Origin: Paracoccaceae bacterium
GTDB lineage: Bacteria > Pseudomonadota > Alphaproteobacteria > Rhodobacterales > Rhodobacteraceae
DNA length: 43,943 nucleotides
Reading direction: 5' to 3'
Assembly: GCA_902631295.1 (NCBI GenBank)
Contig: CACOXV010000016.1
Span: 1 to 43,943, forward strand
Below the pieces are notes generated by a model. The model searched no databases and was not told the DNA's origin. It worked only from the letters and a program-made list of their open reading frames with translations. The translations under genes and the position numbers were made by a program. Shown piece after piece: positions 8,594-17,737 of the stretch (positions within the stretch are counted from its first letter, which is position 1; each line of letters starts with the position of its first letter).

Positions 8594-10090
8594 ATGACCA
8601 GTGACGTATTTCTAATTTTAAATAATCAACTTTTTGAGCCAGAAATTCTGAATCAGCTAGGGTGTAGCAGGGTTTTCCTTGCTGAGGACCGAAAATTACT
8701 AGCACGCGAAAAACAGCATAAATTAAAGTTGTATCTAAATCTTTGTTCAGTGAGAGAGTATAAAGAAGAGTTAGAAATTGCTGGAATAAAAGTAGACCAC
8801 TTTTCCATTGAAAACAGAAATGATAGATTAGATTTTGAACAGTTCGTTTTGGAGTATCTTAATAAGCGGCATATTTCAAGGGTCACTCTTTTTGAGATCG
8901 AAGATAAATATCTTGAAAATAGGCTTTTAACCAGCTTAGAAAATAATAAGATCAGCTACGAAATAAAGTCTTCGCCAATGTTTCTCTTTACCAGAGATGA
9001 TTTTCGCGAATTATACGGCGACGCAAAATCATTTCGTATGGGCAACTTTTATAAAGTTGGTAGAAAAAAGTTTAATTTTTTAGTTGACGATACTGGTGGT
9101 CCAATTGGAGGAAAATGGTCATATGATGAAGAAAATAGAAAGAAAATTCCCAATGGTACCTTTATTCCTGAGTTAAAAAAGTTTCCACAATCGAAGTATC
9201 ATAAAGAGGTGGTCTCTATAATTGAGCGTTTTTTCCCAAATCACAATGGAAGTACGAACAGAATCTGGTTTCCTGTAAAAAGGGATAGTGTTTTAGAACT
9301 GTTGGATGATTTTCTTCTGAACCGTCTCGTAAATTTTGGTGTTTATGAAGATGCAATGTTAAAAGGAGAAAACTTTTTATTTCATAGCTGTATTTCTGCT
9401 TTCCTAAATAATGGTCTTATAACACCACAAATACTGATAACTAGGGCTATGGATCTTTTTAAGAAGCAAAAAGCACCTCTTAATTCTACAGAAGGTTTTA
9501 TTAGGCAAATTTTGGGCTGGCGTGAGTTCATAAGGGGTATCTACCAATTACGTGGGAGTGACCAGAGAAATTCAAATTACTGGGGTCATAAAAAACGTTT
9601 AACGGAAAGCTGGCACACCGGCTCCACTGGTATTGCTCCACTTGACGACTGCATTCAGACGGCGATTAAAGATGGATATAGCCATCACATCCCAAGATTA
9701 ATGGTAATTTCCAACTTAATGAATTTATGCGAAATTCATCCTGAAGATATATATAAATGGTTTATGGAAATGTATATCGACGCTTATGAATGGGTTATGG
9801 TTCCGAATGTGTTCGGAATGGCAACCTATGCAGATGGAGGATTAATGTCTACAAAACCCTACACTTGCAGTTCTAACTACATACTCAAAATGAGTAACTA
9901 TAGTAAGGGTGACTGGTGCGATATAGTAGATGGCTTGTATTGGCGTTTTGTCGAAAAAAATAAATCATTTTATGCCTCAAATATGCGCCTTTCATTCCAG
10001 GTCAAAACTCTCGCCAGAATGAGCGAGGATAGAAAGTCAAAGATTTTTACAAAAGCAGAATCCTTTTTAAAAACTCACACAAGAAATTAA
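8594..10090 (+). CDS. Photolyase/cryptochrome-related protein lacking the usual 4Fe-4S ligands
   Basis: This belongs to the bacterial 'deoxyribodipyrimidine photolyase-related' group (FeS-BCP/CryPro, with (6-4) photolyases such as PhrB). An N-terminal antenna domain (about 1-130) precedes a helical FAD domain with -GWREFIRGIYQLRG-, -DGYSHHIPRLMVISNLMN-, -IDAYEWVMVPNVFGM- and -YADGGLMSTKPY- (ending at 423). Typical members then carry C-x2-C and a later -CPF- Cys that, with one upstream Cys, hold a 4Fe-4S cluster. Here the stretch is shortened: S437 and D440 stand where the C-x2-C would be, and only C442 lies close to -GLYWRF-. C353 (-LDDCIQ-) may be the retained fourth ligand position. Loss of the cluster is therefore likely. 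From memory, cluster-free relatives exist in marine cyanobacteria. Repair enzyme is more likely than pure sensor, but sequence does not decide it. Confidence 0.85.
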   Translation: MTSDVFLILNNQLFEPEILNQLGCSRVFLAEDRKLLAREKQHKLKLYLNLCSVREYKEELEIAGIKVDHFSIENRNDRLDFEQFVLEYLNKRHISRVTLFEIEDKYLENRLLTSLENNKISYEIKSSPMFLFTRDDFRELYGDAKSFRMGNFYKVGRKKFNFLVDDTGGPIGGKWSYDEENRKKIPNGTFIPELKKFPQSKYHKEVVSIIERFFPNHNGSTNRIWFPVKRDSVLELLDDFLLNRLVNFGVYEDAMLKGENFLFHSCISAFLNNGLITPQILITRAMDLFKKQKAPLNSTEGFIRQILGWREFIRGIYQLRGSDQRNSNYWGHKKRLTESWHTGSTGIAPLDDCIQTAIKDGYSHHIPRLMVISNLMNLCEIHPEDIYKWFMEMYIDAYEWVMVPNVFGMATYADGGLMSTKPYTCSSNYILKMSNYSKGDWCDIVDGLYWRFVEKNKSFYASNMRLSFQVKTLARMSEDRKSKIFTKAESFLKTHTRN

Positions 10091-10181
10091 ATTATTAATT
10101 TATTTTGTGGAACGTTTCCCTAGTGACAGCTGTTAAATTGTAAAATATAAGTGAAATCAGTTCGTTATAGGATATTCTAGA

Positions 10182-11747
10182 ATGGTAACTGATCATCTCA
10201 AGCCGCGTCGCCGAGTAAGTGGAGGTCGAGCGCAGCGCCTTGCCAAGCAACGTATGACGACTGGCAACGAAGCAGTGCGAGGGGGGTTATTAGGTGGACG
10301 TTATAATCCTCTCTCAAAGACGGACATGGACAATATTAATAATGCAGCGCTGACTGTATTAGAAAAAACTGGTATATCTGACCATTTTGAAGAGCTGTTG
10401 GATTTGATTTTACCATATGGAGCATTTCTGAATGATCATGGAAGGTTATGTTTTCCGCGATCTTTGATGGAGGATATCTTAGCAGAGTCCGCCAAAGAGT
10501 TTTACGTATATGCGCGTGGAGATCGTGAAGGTAAGGATGACATGCACTGCACTTCCAAAAGTGTTTATTTTGCAAACTCTGGAACTGCAGTAACTACTTT
10601 TGACAGCCAAACGAAGTCTTATCGACCTTCGACGCTGAGAGACATTTATGATTTTACAAGATTAGTGGACCAGCTCGAAAATATTCATATGTTAGGTGAC
10701 ATTGTATTAGCCAGTGATGTGGAAGATGATTTTGCCCATGACATTAATACCGTCTACGCAATACTATCTGGAAGCCAAAAACCAGCTTGTATAACATTTC
10801 GTGATCGAAGTCACATTCCGCACGCAATTCGTCTTTTTGACCTAGCTTCCGGTGGAGAAGGCTCGTTTATGAAAAAGCCATCCGTTATTTTTGGAGGATG
10901 TCCAATTGTTTCACCATTGCGTATAGGTCGTGAAAATATGGAAATTCTCATAGATACTGCAAAATTGGGACTGACGGTGGATTTGGCAGTTCCACCACAA
11001 GCAGGTGCGACTGCACCAGCTACACTGGCGGGAACGTTGGTTCAAACAGTAGCAGAAACGCTGGCATGTGTTGCAATCGTAAATTTAATACGTCCAGGTT
11101 GTCCAATATGTTTTGCGGCATGGCCGTTTATAACCGATTTAAGAAGCGGCTCTTTCACTGGTGGCGGTGGTGAACAGGCGCTAATTGGTGCGGCGGCTAT
11201 TCAGATGGGCAACTATTATGGTCTACCAACTTCTGTTGGAGCAGGGATGACGGATTCAAAGATTCCTGATGCGCAGTATGGTATTGAAAAAGCAATGACA
11301 TTTATGCTGGCTGCGCATGCCGGTGCTAATCGGTTGTGCGAGTTTGGTGGTATGATGGGAAGCCTCATGGGATGTAGTTTTGAAAGTATGGTGATCGATA
11401 ACGAAATTGGTGGAACGATACTCCGCTCGTTGAGAGGAATTGAAGTAAATCAAGAAACTATGGCAGTCGACATCATTCATCAATGTGCTATCGATCCAGG
11501 CCACTTTCTTGGAAATGCACATACCTTAGATTACATGAATAGCGAATTTTTATATCCAAAATTAATGGATAGAGAACGAACTGATACCTGGGAAAAAGAA
11601 GGTAAAACTGAGCTTTTTGAGAGAGCCACTGTATCCGTAAAGCAAATGCTTAGTGATCACTTTCCTAATTATTTTGGTTCGCTTGATGAGCAAGTTAGAA
11701 GAGAATTCCCTATCCTCCTCCCAAAAGAGCAAATGATTAATGCATGA
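10182..11747 (+). CDS. Trimethylamine methyltransferase (MttB) family protein, non-pyrrolysine
   Basis: This 521-residue protein belongs to the MttB superfamily, whose members move a methyl group from a quaternary or tertiary amine (for example glycine betaine) to a corrinoid protein. Family traits include the -GAFLNDHGRLCFPRSL- region near 85, -YFANSGTAVTTFD- near 128, -SVGAGMTDSKIPDAQYG- in the barrel and a C-terminal -DIIHQCAIDPGHFLGNAHTL-. There is no in-frame TAG, so it is not a pyrrolysine enzyme. No corrinoid protein or methyl-corrinoid:THF transferase lies next to it, and the substrate cannot be read from sequence. Many marine Rhodobacterales carry several such paralogues. An AGGA lies about ten bases before the ATG. 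Confidence 0.85.
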   Translation: MVTDHLKPRRRVSGGRAQRLAKQRMTTGNEAVRGGLLGGRYNPLSKTDMDNINNAALTVLEKTGISDHFEELLDLILPYGAFLNDHGRLCFPRSLMEDILAESAKEFYVYARGDREGKDDMHCTSKSVYFANSGTAVTTFDSQTKSYRPSTLRDIYDFTRLVDQLENIHMLGDIVLASDVEDDFAHDINTVYAILSGSQKPACITFRDRSHIPHAIRLFDLASGGEGSFMKKPSVIFGGCPIVSPLRIGRENMEILIDTAKLGLTVDLAVPPQAGATAPATLAGTLVQTVAETLACVAIVNLIRPGCPICFAAWPFITDLRSGSFTGGGGEQALIGAAAIQMGNYYGLPTSVGAGMTDSKIPDAQYGIEKAMTFMLAAHAGANRLCEFGGMMGSLMGCSFESMVIDNEIGGTILRSLRGIEVNQETMAVDIIHQCAIDPGHFLGNAHTLDYMNSEFLYPKLMDRERTDTWEKEGKTELFERATVSVKQMLSDHFPNYFGSLDEQVRREFPILLPKEQMINA

Positions 11748-11943
11748 AGGTAAATTTTGGAAATTAGATATTTTATTAAATTAGAAATTATGCATAGTAA
11801 TCTTAATTTATAGTGTAACTTTTTCAAAGTGGACAGGTTACAGCACCAAATCTATCAGGGTAGCAAATAATTTATGAACTCAACTTTTGGTCTATTACCT
11901 GATACAATTGAGTCAGATAGTTAAATTTTCAAAAAGTGAAAAT

Positions 11944-12555
11944 ATGTTCCCAAACTTTGAAAGAGAACAGGGTTTAATCAACGAGGGATGCTCAATTATT
12001 GCAGGAGTTGATGAGGTTGGCCGAGGACCATTAGCAGGCCCTGTAACGGCCGCTGCAGTAATTCTAGACCCACTAAATATTCCAGACAATTTAAATGATT
12101 CTAAAGTCTTAAGTTCGAAAAAGAGAGAAAAATTATTCGAAGAACTGAAATTTAGCTCTACTTTTGCAGTGGCAAGTGTTTCACCTGAAGAAATTGACAA
12201 ACTGAATATTCTTCAAGCTTCTTTATTGGCCATGGTGAATGCTGTTTCTAACTTAAAAGTTAAACCAAACCACATTTTAATTGATGGAAATAAAGTTCCG
12301 GAGAGACTTGTCGGGCGGGCAACGGCAATTGTGAAAGGGGATCGAAAAGTATTATCAATTGCAGCGGCCTCAATAATTGCAAAAGTGACAAGAGACAAAT
12401 TCATGCATGATCTAGATTCAGAGTTTCCGGTTTATGGGTGGGCCCAAAATAATGGATACCCTACAAAGTGTCACATGAATGCAATAGTAAAGTATGGGGT
12501 CACCCCTCATCATAGACGTTCCTTTAAACCGGTACACAATATCTTGTGTAGGTAA
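11944..12555 (+). CDS. rnhB: Ribonuclease HII
   Basis: RNase HII removes ribonucleotides and RNA primers from DNA-RNA hybrids in the cytoplasm. The catalytic residues are visible as D23 and E24 (-AGVDEVGRGPLAGPV-), D114 (-LIDGNK-) and D132 (-KGDRKV-), and -SIIAKVTRD- follows. The open frame reaches back to a TTG at 11887, but the ATG at 11944 gives 203 residues, the normal length, and avoids 19 residues with no family similarity. It lies 104 bases before ccrM, an order I recall as common in alphaproteobacteria. A GAGTC site lies at 11910-11914, just before it. Confidence 0.93.
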   Translation: MFPNFEREQGLINEGCSIIAGVDEVGRGPLAGPVTAAAVILDPLNIPDNLNDSKVLSSKKREKLFEELKFSSTFAVASVSPEEIDKLNILQASLLAMVNAVSNLKVKPNHILIDGNKVPERLVGRATAIVKGDRKVLSIAAASIIAKVTRDKFMHDLDSEFPVYGWAQNNGYPTKCHMNAIVKYGVTPHHRRSFKPVHNILCR

Positions 12556-12590
12556 AACAATTGAACATTTGACTTAAAAACGAATTGACG

Positions 12591-12608
12591 GATTCGTGGG
12601 GATGAATC
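12591..12608. promoter_or_regulatory. Two GANTC methylation sites in the ccrM leader
   Basis: GATTC at 12591-12595 and GAATC at 12604-12608 are the recognition sequence of CcrM itself. They lie 69 and 56 bases before the ccrM ATG and 13 bases apart. In Caulobacter the ccrM leader also has paired GANTC sites that let methylation state affect transcription. A TTAA-N7-TTGA stretch just upstream resembles, imperfectly, a CtrA box (TTAA-N7-TTAA). Confidence 0.5.
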
Positions 12609-12650
12609 ATTTTAGTGACGATTAAAGAGCGCATAAGCGCCGGTTAATGA

Positions 12651-13766
<1,116 letters not shown>

Positions 13767-13805
13767 ATTTAAAAGTAATTTAAACCAAAGAGGCTAATTT
13801 ATCTA

Positions 13806-14203
13806 ATGATTGCCAGAATTGTAGCAAAAATAATAGTCGTACTTCTGACAATCTATTGAATTAGTGTTATTGGGGCATATTTTTATAACGTATCAATCAC
13901 ATTTCCTTTTTCTGTTTCTGAAGGAACCTATGTCCCGGAGCATCGTTTAAAAGCTATCCGATTATCACTGTTTGCAACGTTCAAATTTTTTGCTTTTCAC
14001 TATTTTTTTACGGCTAAAAAAAATTCTACCCGATCCAAGTTATGGCAGTAATGTTGTTTAGTTTAACGATATTTGGCACACTAAGTTTTTCAATTGAAGA
14101 GGCTGAGGCAGTAGAGTTTTTTCAACTTCTTTTTTGGTTTCCAGTATCTCTAATTTTATATAAGGCAGCAAAGACTGATTTTAAAAATATTTTTAATAAA
14201 TAA
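13806..14203 (+). pseudogene. Broken gene for a small membrane protein
   Basis: Read from the ATG at 13806, a hydrophobic protein starts (-IVAKIIVVLLTIY-), meets an in-frame TGA at 13857-13859, and continues open to 14049. A second open stretch in another frame (14015 to the TAA at 14201-14203) gives further hydrophobic sequence ending -FKNIFNK. The two frames meet at an eight-A run (14016-14023), where a one-base length change would join them. Together they would encode about 130 residues with three or four membrane segments, and the TGA would replace a codon such as TGG. An AGAGG ribosome site remains before the ATG. I do not recognise the family. The two lesions could be real decay or sequence errors. 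This fills the otherwise geneless stretch between ccrM and mutY; 14204-14276 shows nothing. Confidence 0.5.
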
Positions 14204-14276
14204 GCTAAACTGAACAAAAAACACGATAAAGAGTAGAAGCAAACTTGCAGGGCTCCCCATTAATTCTGAATTCAAA

Positions 14277-15326
14277 TTACTTAAATGAATTTTCTAATTT
14301 ATAAGCTTTTTGAAAGAGTGTCGGTAACGAGCTCAAATCAAACTCATTTTCCCCGATGAAAAACCCTTGTTTTGGTTTGCAATTGAGCGGAACGGTTGCA
14401 AATTTAACAATTACATCCAAGTGAAAATGTGTAAATGTGTGCCTAATGCGACCATTGGTTATTTGCCAATTTGCATCAACAGGTGGTATGTCGTTTGGCT
14501 CTGCGGACCATTCTGAAGTTGGCCACCCAAGCATACCGCCCAATAAGCCTTTAGCGGGTCGTCTTTCTAAAAGGTATGCCTGGTCTACCCTTTTTACTAT
14601 ATAAATGAAGGCTCTTCGTGTAGGTTTTTTCTTTTTTTTAAGTTTGAAAGGAACCAAATTGGCTGATCCATTTTTATTGGCTAAACACTCTGTCTCTAGA
14701 GGGCAAACTAAACATTTGGGTGCTACAGGAGTGCAAACAGTTGCCCCTAAATCCATCACAGCCTGTACATAGTCACCCGGTCTCAACTCGGGCGTTAGGC
14801 CTCTAGCAATTTGTGTTATTTCGCCCTTAGAATTTGGCAAAGGTGTTTGAATTTCAAATAATCTAGAAATTACTCTTTCTACGTTGCCGTCTACAACCAC
14901 TTCATTTCTGTCGAAGGCAATGGCTGAAATCGCTCCCGCTGTATATGGGCCTACACCCGGAAGTTTGAGAAGTGTTTTATAGTCACTTGGGAATTTTCCG
15001 CCGTATTCGGAAAATATTATTTTAGCACATTTAAGCAAATTGCGAGCTCTTGCGTAATATCCCAATCCAGCCCATGCTGCAGTGATTTCGCTCTCTTCAG
15101 CTTCCGCCAACTTCTCCAGTGTTGGCCATTTCCCAATGAATTTGATAAAGTAGCTTCTAACTGTAGCAACAGTAGTTTGTTGTAGCATTATCTCAGATAA
15201 CCATACATGATAGGGATTGGGTCTAATACCTGATGTTCTATCTAATGGCCCAATACGCCAAGGCATTTCACGTGCATTTTCATCATACCAGTTTAAAAGT
15301 ATTGAAGGTTTTACTTTTGAGTTCAT
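14277..15326 (-). CDS. mutY: A/G-specific adenine DNA glycosylase
   Basis: MutY removes adenine mispaired with 8-oxoguanine in base-excision repair. The helix-hairpin-helix glycosylase domain shows catalytic E45 (-SEIMLQQTTVATV-), the hairpin -LPGVGPYTAGAI- near 122-133, and catalytic D146 (-VVVDGNVERV-). A 4Fe-4S cluster is held by C198, C205, C208 and C214, the usual C-x6-C-x2-C-x5-C spacing. The C-terminal part (about 235-349) is the NUDIX-like domain that reads 8-oxoG. The length is normal. It is divergent from the DUF721 gene, with 67 bases between them. Confidence 0.95.
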   Translation of the reverse strand: MNSKVKPSILLNWYDENAREMPWRIGPLDRTSGIRPNPYHVWLSEIMLQQTTVATVRSYFIKFIGKWPTLEKLAEAEESEITAAWAGLGYYARARNLLKCAKIIFSEYGGKFPSDYKTLLKLPGVGPYTAGAISAIAFDRNEVVVDGNVERVISRLFEIQTPLPNSKGEITQIARGLTPELRPGDYVQAVMDLGATVCTPVAPKCLVCPLETECLANKNGSANLVPFKLKKKKKPTRRAFIYIVKRVDQAYLLERRPAKGLLGGMLGWPTSEWSAEPNDIPPVDANWQITNGRIRHTFTHFHLDVIVKFATVPLNCKPKQGFFIGENEFDLSSLPTLFQKAYKLENSFK

Positions 15327-15393
15327 TTTCTTATTAATTATTTCAAAACTGCGCTTTATTGTCTAAACATATATTTAAAGCAGGACCGTTGAA

Positions 15394-15912
15394 ATGCAAA
15401 ACCCTGACAAAAGATCCGGCAGATTTAAAAGAACATCCGAGCTTCTGAGGCGGACGATAAACGAAGCTAGTGAGGGAAGAGGTTTTTCTGAGACTAGGCT
15501 CCTTACTCATTGGAGCACTTTTGTAGGTATTGGCCTAGCGGAAAAAACATATCCGGTAAAAATAAGTTTTGCCTCTGGTGGGCTGGGTGCTACTCTGACA
15601 ATCTTAACTACTGGGCCTCATGCCTTAGAACTTGAAATGCTAAAGCATCAAATTAAAGAAAAGGTTAATGCTGCATATGGATATAATGCTGTCGCACGAA
15701 TAAAGATTACACAAACTGCTGAAACGGGCTTCGAGTTTGCGAAGGTCAGTGGAAACACAGAAGAAAAAGACAGTAATAAAAATTTGACTGTTGTTCGTAA
15801 TAATTTGAAAGCAAGTGAACTGGTAGAAGGTGTGGAAAACAAAGAATTGAGAGAAGCTCTTGCAGAGCTGGAAGAAAAAGTATTAACAAAATCTACAAAG
15901 AGAATGGGCTAA
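15394..15912 (+). CDS. DUF721 (DciA-like) protein
   Basis: The first 110 or so residues match the DUF721 family: -RTINEASEGRGFSETRLLTHWSTFVG- near the start, followed by a KH-like region ending in -GYNAVARIKITQT-. Some DUF721 proteins (DciA) load or assist the replicative helicase DnaB, but many alphaproteobacterial members are uncharacterised. The C-terminal 60 residues are charged and probably disordered. The setting between mutY and a DsbA-like gene is one I recall from Rhodobacterales genomes. It starts 11 bases before dsbA in the same direction, so the two are probably one transcript. Confidence 0.75.
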   Translation: MQNPDKRSGRFKRTSELLRRTINEASEGRGFSETRLLTHWSTFVGIGLAEKTYPVKISFASGGLGATLTILTTGPHALELEMLKHQIKEKVNAAYGYNAVARIKITQTAETGFEFAKVSGNTEEKDSNKNLTVVRNNLKASELVEGVENKELREALAELEEKVLTKSTKRMG

Positions 15913-15923
15913 AAGGCAAAAGT

Positions 15924-16598
15924 ATGAGATTTAGAGTGATACGAAATTCGGCATTATTTTTTTTAATGATTGGAACAGCCGTTTGGTTTAATCAGCCAAA
16001 TTTACAAAGTACCGGGAAAAATCAGCAAAATTATTCTTCATTAATAGCTTTTGCAGATGAAAAAACGGAGCGTACTATCACTGAGATGATATTAGGCAGT
16101 GAAGATGCAAAAATAGAGATCGTGGAATATGCTTCTTATACATGTCCACATTGCGCCACATTTCATACCGAAATTTATCCAAGGCTAAAAAATGATTACA
16201 TCAAAACTGGAAAAGTGCGCTTCATTTATAGAGAGGTTTACTTTGACAAATTTGGTTTGTGGGCTTCTATGATTGCTCGATGCGCAGGCCCCGAAAAGTT
16301 TTTTGGGTTAACAGAACTTATATATAAATCACAACAAAAATGGGCTCGCGCCGGTGATGATGCCGCAATTGTGACCGAGTTATCTAAATTGGCGAAAGTC
16401 GCAGGGCTCAATGACGAGAAAATTCAAAATTGTCTAGAAGATAAAGATAAGTTACGAGCGCTCGTTGAATGGTTTAAAAATAACGCCTCTAATGATGATA
16501 TAAAATCTACCCCATCTTTTATAATTGATGGAGAAAAGTTTTCGAATATGGGTTATGATGATTTTTCTTCGATTATAGATAGTAAAATTTCCGAATAA
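15924..16598 (+). CDS. DsbA-family thiol:disulfide protein
   Basis: This is a periplasmic thioredoxin-fold protein. Residues 1-22 are an N-terminal membrane anchor or signal. The redox motif C74-P-H-C77 (-YTCPHCATFH-) is that of DsbA, and the cis-proline loop (-STPSFIIDG-) is near residue 202. It probably forms or shuffles disulfides in exported proteins. The 224-residue length fits single-domain DsbA/BdbD-like proteins. It lies 11 bases after the DUF721 gene, and its TAA overlaps the ATG of the next gene by one base, suggesting coupled translation. Confidence 0.88.
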   Translation: MRFRVIRNSALFFLMIGTAVWFNQPNLQSTGKNQQNYSSLIAFADEKTERTITEMILGSEDAKIEIVEYASYTCPHCATFHTEIYPRLKNDYIKTGKVRFIYREVYFDKFGLWASMIARCAGPEKFFGLTELIYKSQQKWARAGDDAAIVTELSKLAKVAGLNDEKIQNCLEDKDKLRALVEWFKNNASNDDIKSTPSFIIDGEKFSNMGYDDFSSIIDSKISE

Positions 16599-17737
16599 TG
16601 GTAGCCCCACTTGAAGGCATAAAAGTAGTTGAATTAGCTCGTATTTTAGCTGGGCCTTGGACTGGTCAGTTATTGGCCGATCTTGGAGCTGAAGTAATCA
16701 AGGTTGAGTCGGAAAAGGGAGATGATACACGTGCATGGGGGCCGCCATTTATTGAACGAGAAAATGACACTTCAGCAGCTTATTTTCATGGGTGTAATCG
16801 AGGTAAGAAGAGTGTCACTATTGATTTAAGTACCGCCCTAGGCCAAGAGCGCGTAAGTGAATTGATTCAAGGTTCTGATATTTTAATCGAGAACTTCAAG
16901 GTTGGAGGTTTAAAAAAATACGGTTTAGATTATGAAAGCCTAAATGCTAAGAATAAGGAACTAATTTATTGCTCAATCACTGGTTTTGGTCAGAATGGTC
17001 CATACTCTACACGAGCAGGGTACGATTATATAATTCAAGGAATGTCTGGTCTGATGTCAATAACTGGTGAGCCAGGCGGGCGGCCATTGAAAACAGGTGT
17101 TGCGATAACAGACATTTTTACTGGGCTATACGCTTCCTCTGCCATTTTGGCGGCACTACACCAACGCAAAGAAACAGGTCTCGGTCAGCATATTGATATG
17201 TCTCTTTTAGACTCCGCAGTCGCCATCTTAGCAAATCAGGGAATGAATTATTTATCTACAGGGAGGGTGCCGGGTCGAATTGGAAATTTTCATCCAAACC
17301 TCAGTCCCTATCAAGTTTTTGAATGTTCTGATGGCCATGTTATAATAGCAACTGGAAATGATCAACAATACCAAAAGCTGTGCAGTATTCTTAAATGTCC
17401 AGAACAAGCTTCAGACCCTAAATATCAAACTAATGCTAAGCGTGTCGAAAATCGAGATGAACTAGACGAGGTTCTCAGTCATAGAACAAAAAAGTGGAAA
17501 AAGGTGAAACTATTAGAACAATGTGAGGCTAATGGAATTCCTGCTGGACCGATAAACTCACTGGATGAGGTTTTTGCAGATCAACAAATAATACATCGAG
17601 GGATGGAGCTTAGTTTGGAGGGTATACCCAGTGTACGTAGTCCAATTAGGTTTAGCGAAAGCGAGTTAGTTTTAAATAAACCTTCTCCAAAATTGGGTGA
17701 ACATAATTCTATTATTTTTCCCGACAACGTAAAATAG
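16598..17737 (+). CDS. CaiB/BaiF family (class III) CoA-transferase
   Basis: Class III CoA-transferases move CoA between organic acids. The start -LEGIKVVELARILAGPWTGQLLADLGAEVIKVE- is split across residues 4-36 and is diagnostic. The -NRGKKSVTIDL- stretch near 68 and the catalytic Asp in -HIDMSLLDSAV- near 200 are also present. At 379 aa it is complete. The substrate (for example succinate/glutarate, oxalate/formate or carnitine) cannot be told from the sequence. Its ATG overlaps the dsbA stop. Its last 26 bases overlap the end of lpxK on the other strand, so no room is left for a separate terminator. Confidence 0.9.
   Translation: MVAPLEGIKVVELARILAGPWTGQLLADLGAEVIKVESEKGDDTRAWGPPFIERENDTSAAYFHGCNRGKKSVTIDLSTALGQERVSELIQGSDILIENFKVGGLKKYGLDYESLNAKNKELIYCSITGFGQNGPYSTRAGYDYIIQGMSGLMSITGEPGGRPLKTGVAITDIFTGLYASSAILAALHQRKETGLGQHIDMSLLDSAVAILANQGMNYLSTGRVPGRIGNFHPNLSPYQVFECSDGHVIIATGNDQQYQKLCSILKCPEQASDPKYQTNAKRVENRDELDEVLSHRTKKWKKVKLLEQCEANGIPAGPINSLDEVFADQQIIHRGMELSLEGIPSVRSPIRFSESELVLNKPSPKLGEHNSIIFPDNVK

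Noticed and set aside
10182-11747. Pyrrolysine-containing trimethylamine methyltransferase
   Set aside because: The frame has no internal TAG, and no pylTSBCD genes are seen.
11887-11943. Upstream TTG start for rnhB
   Set aside because: The 19 added residues are not family-like, and the ATG at 11944 gives normal RNase HII length.
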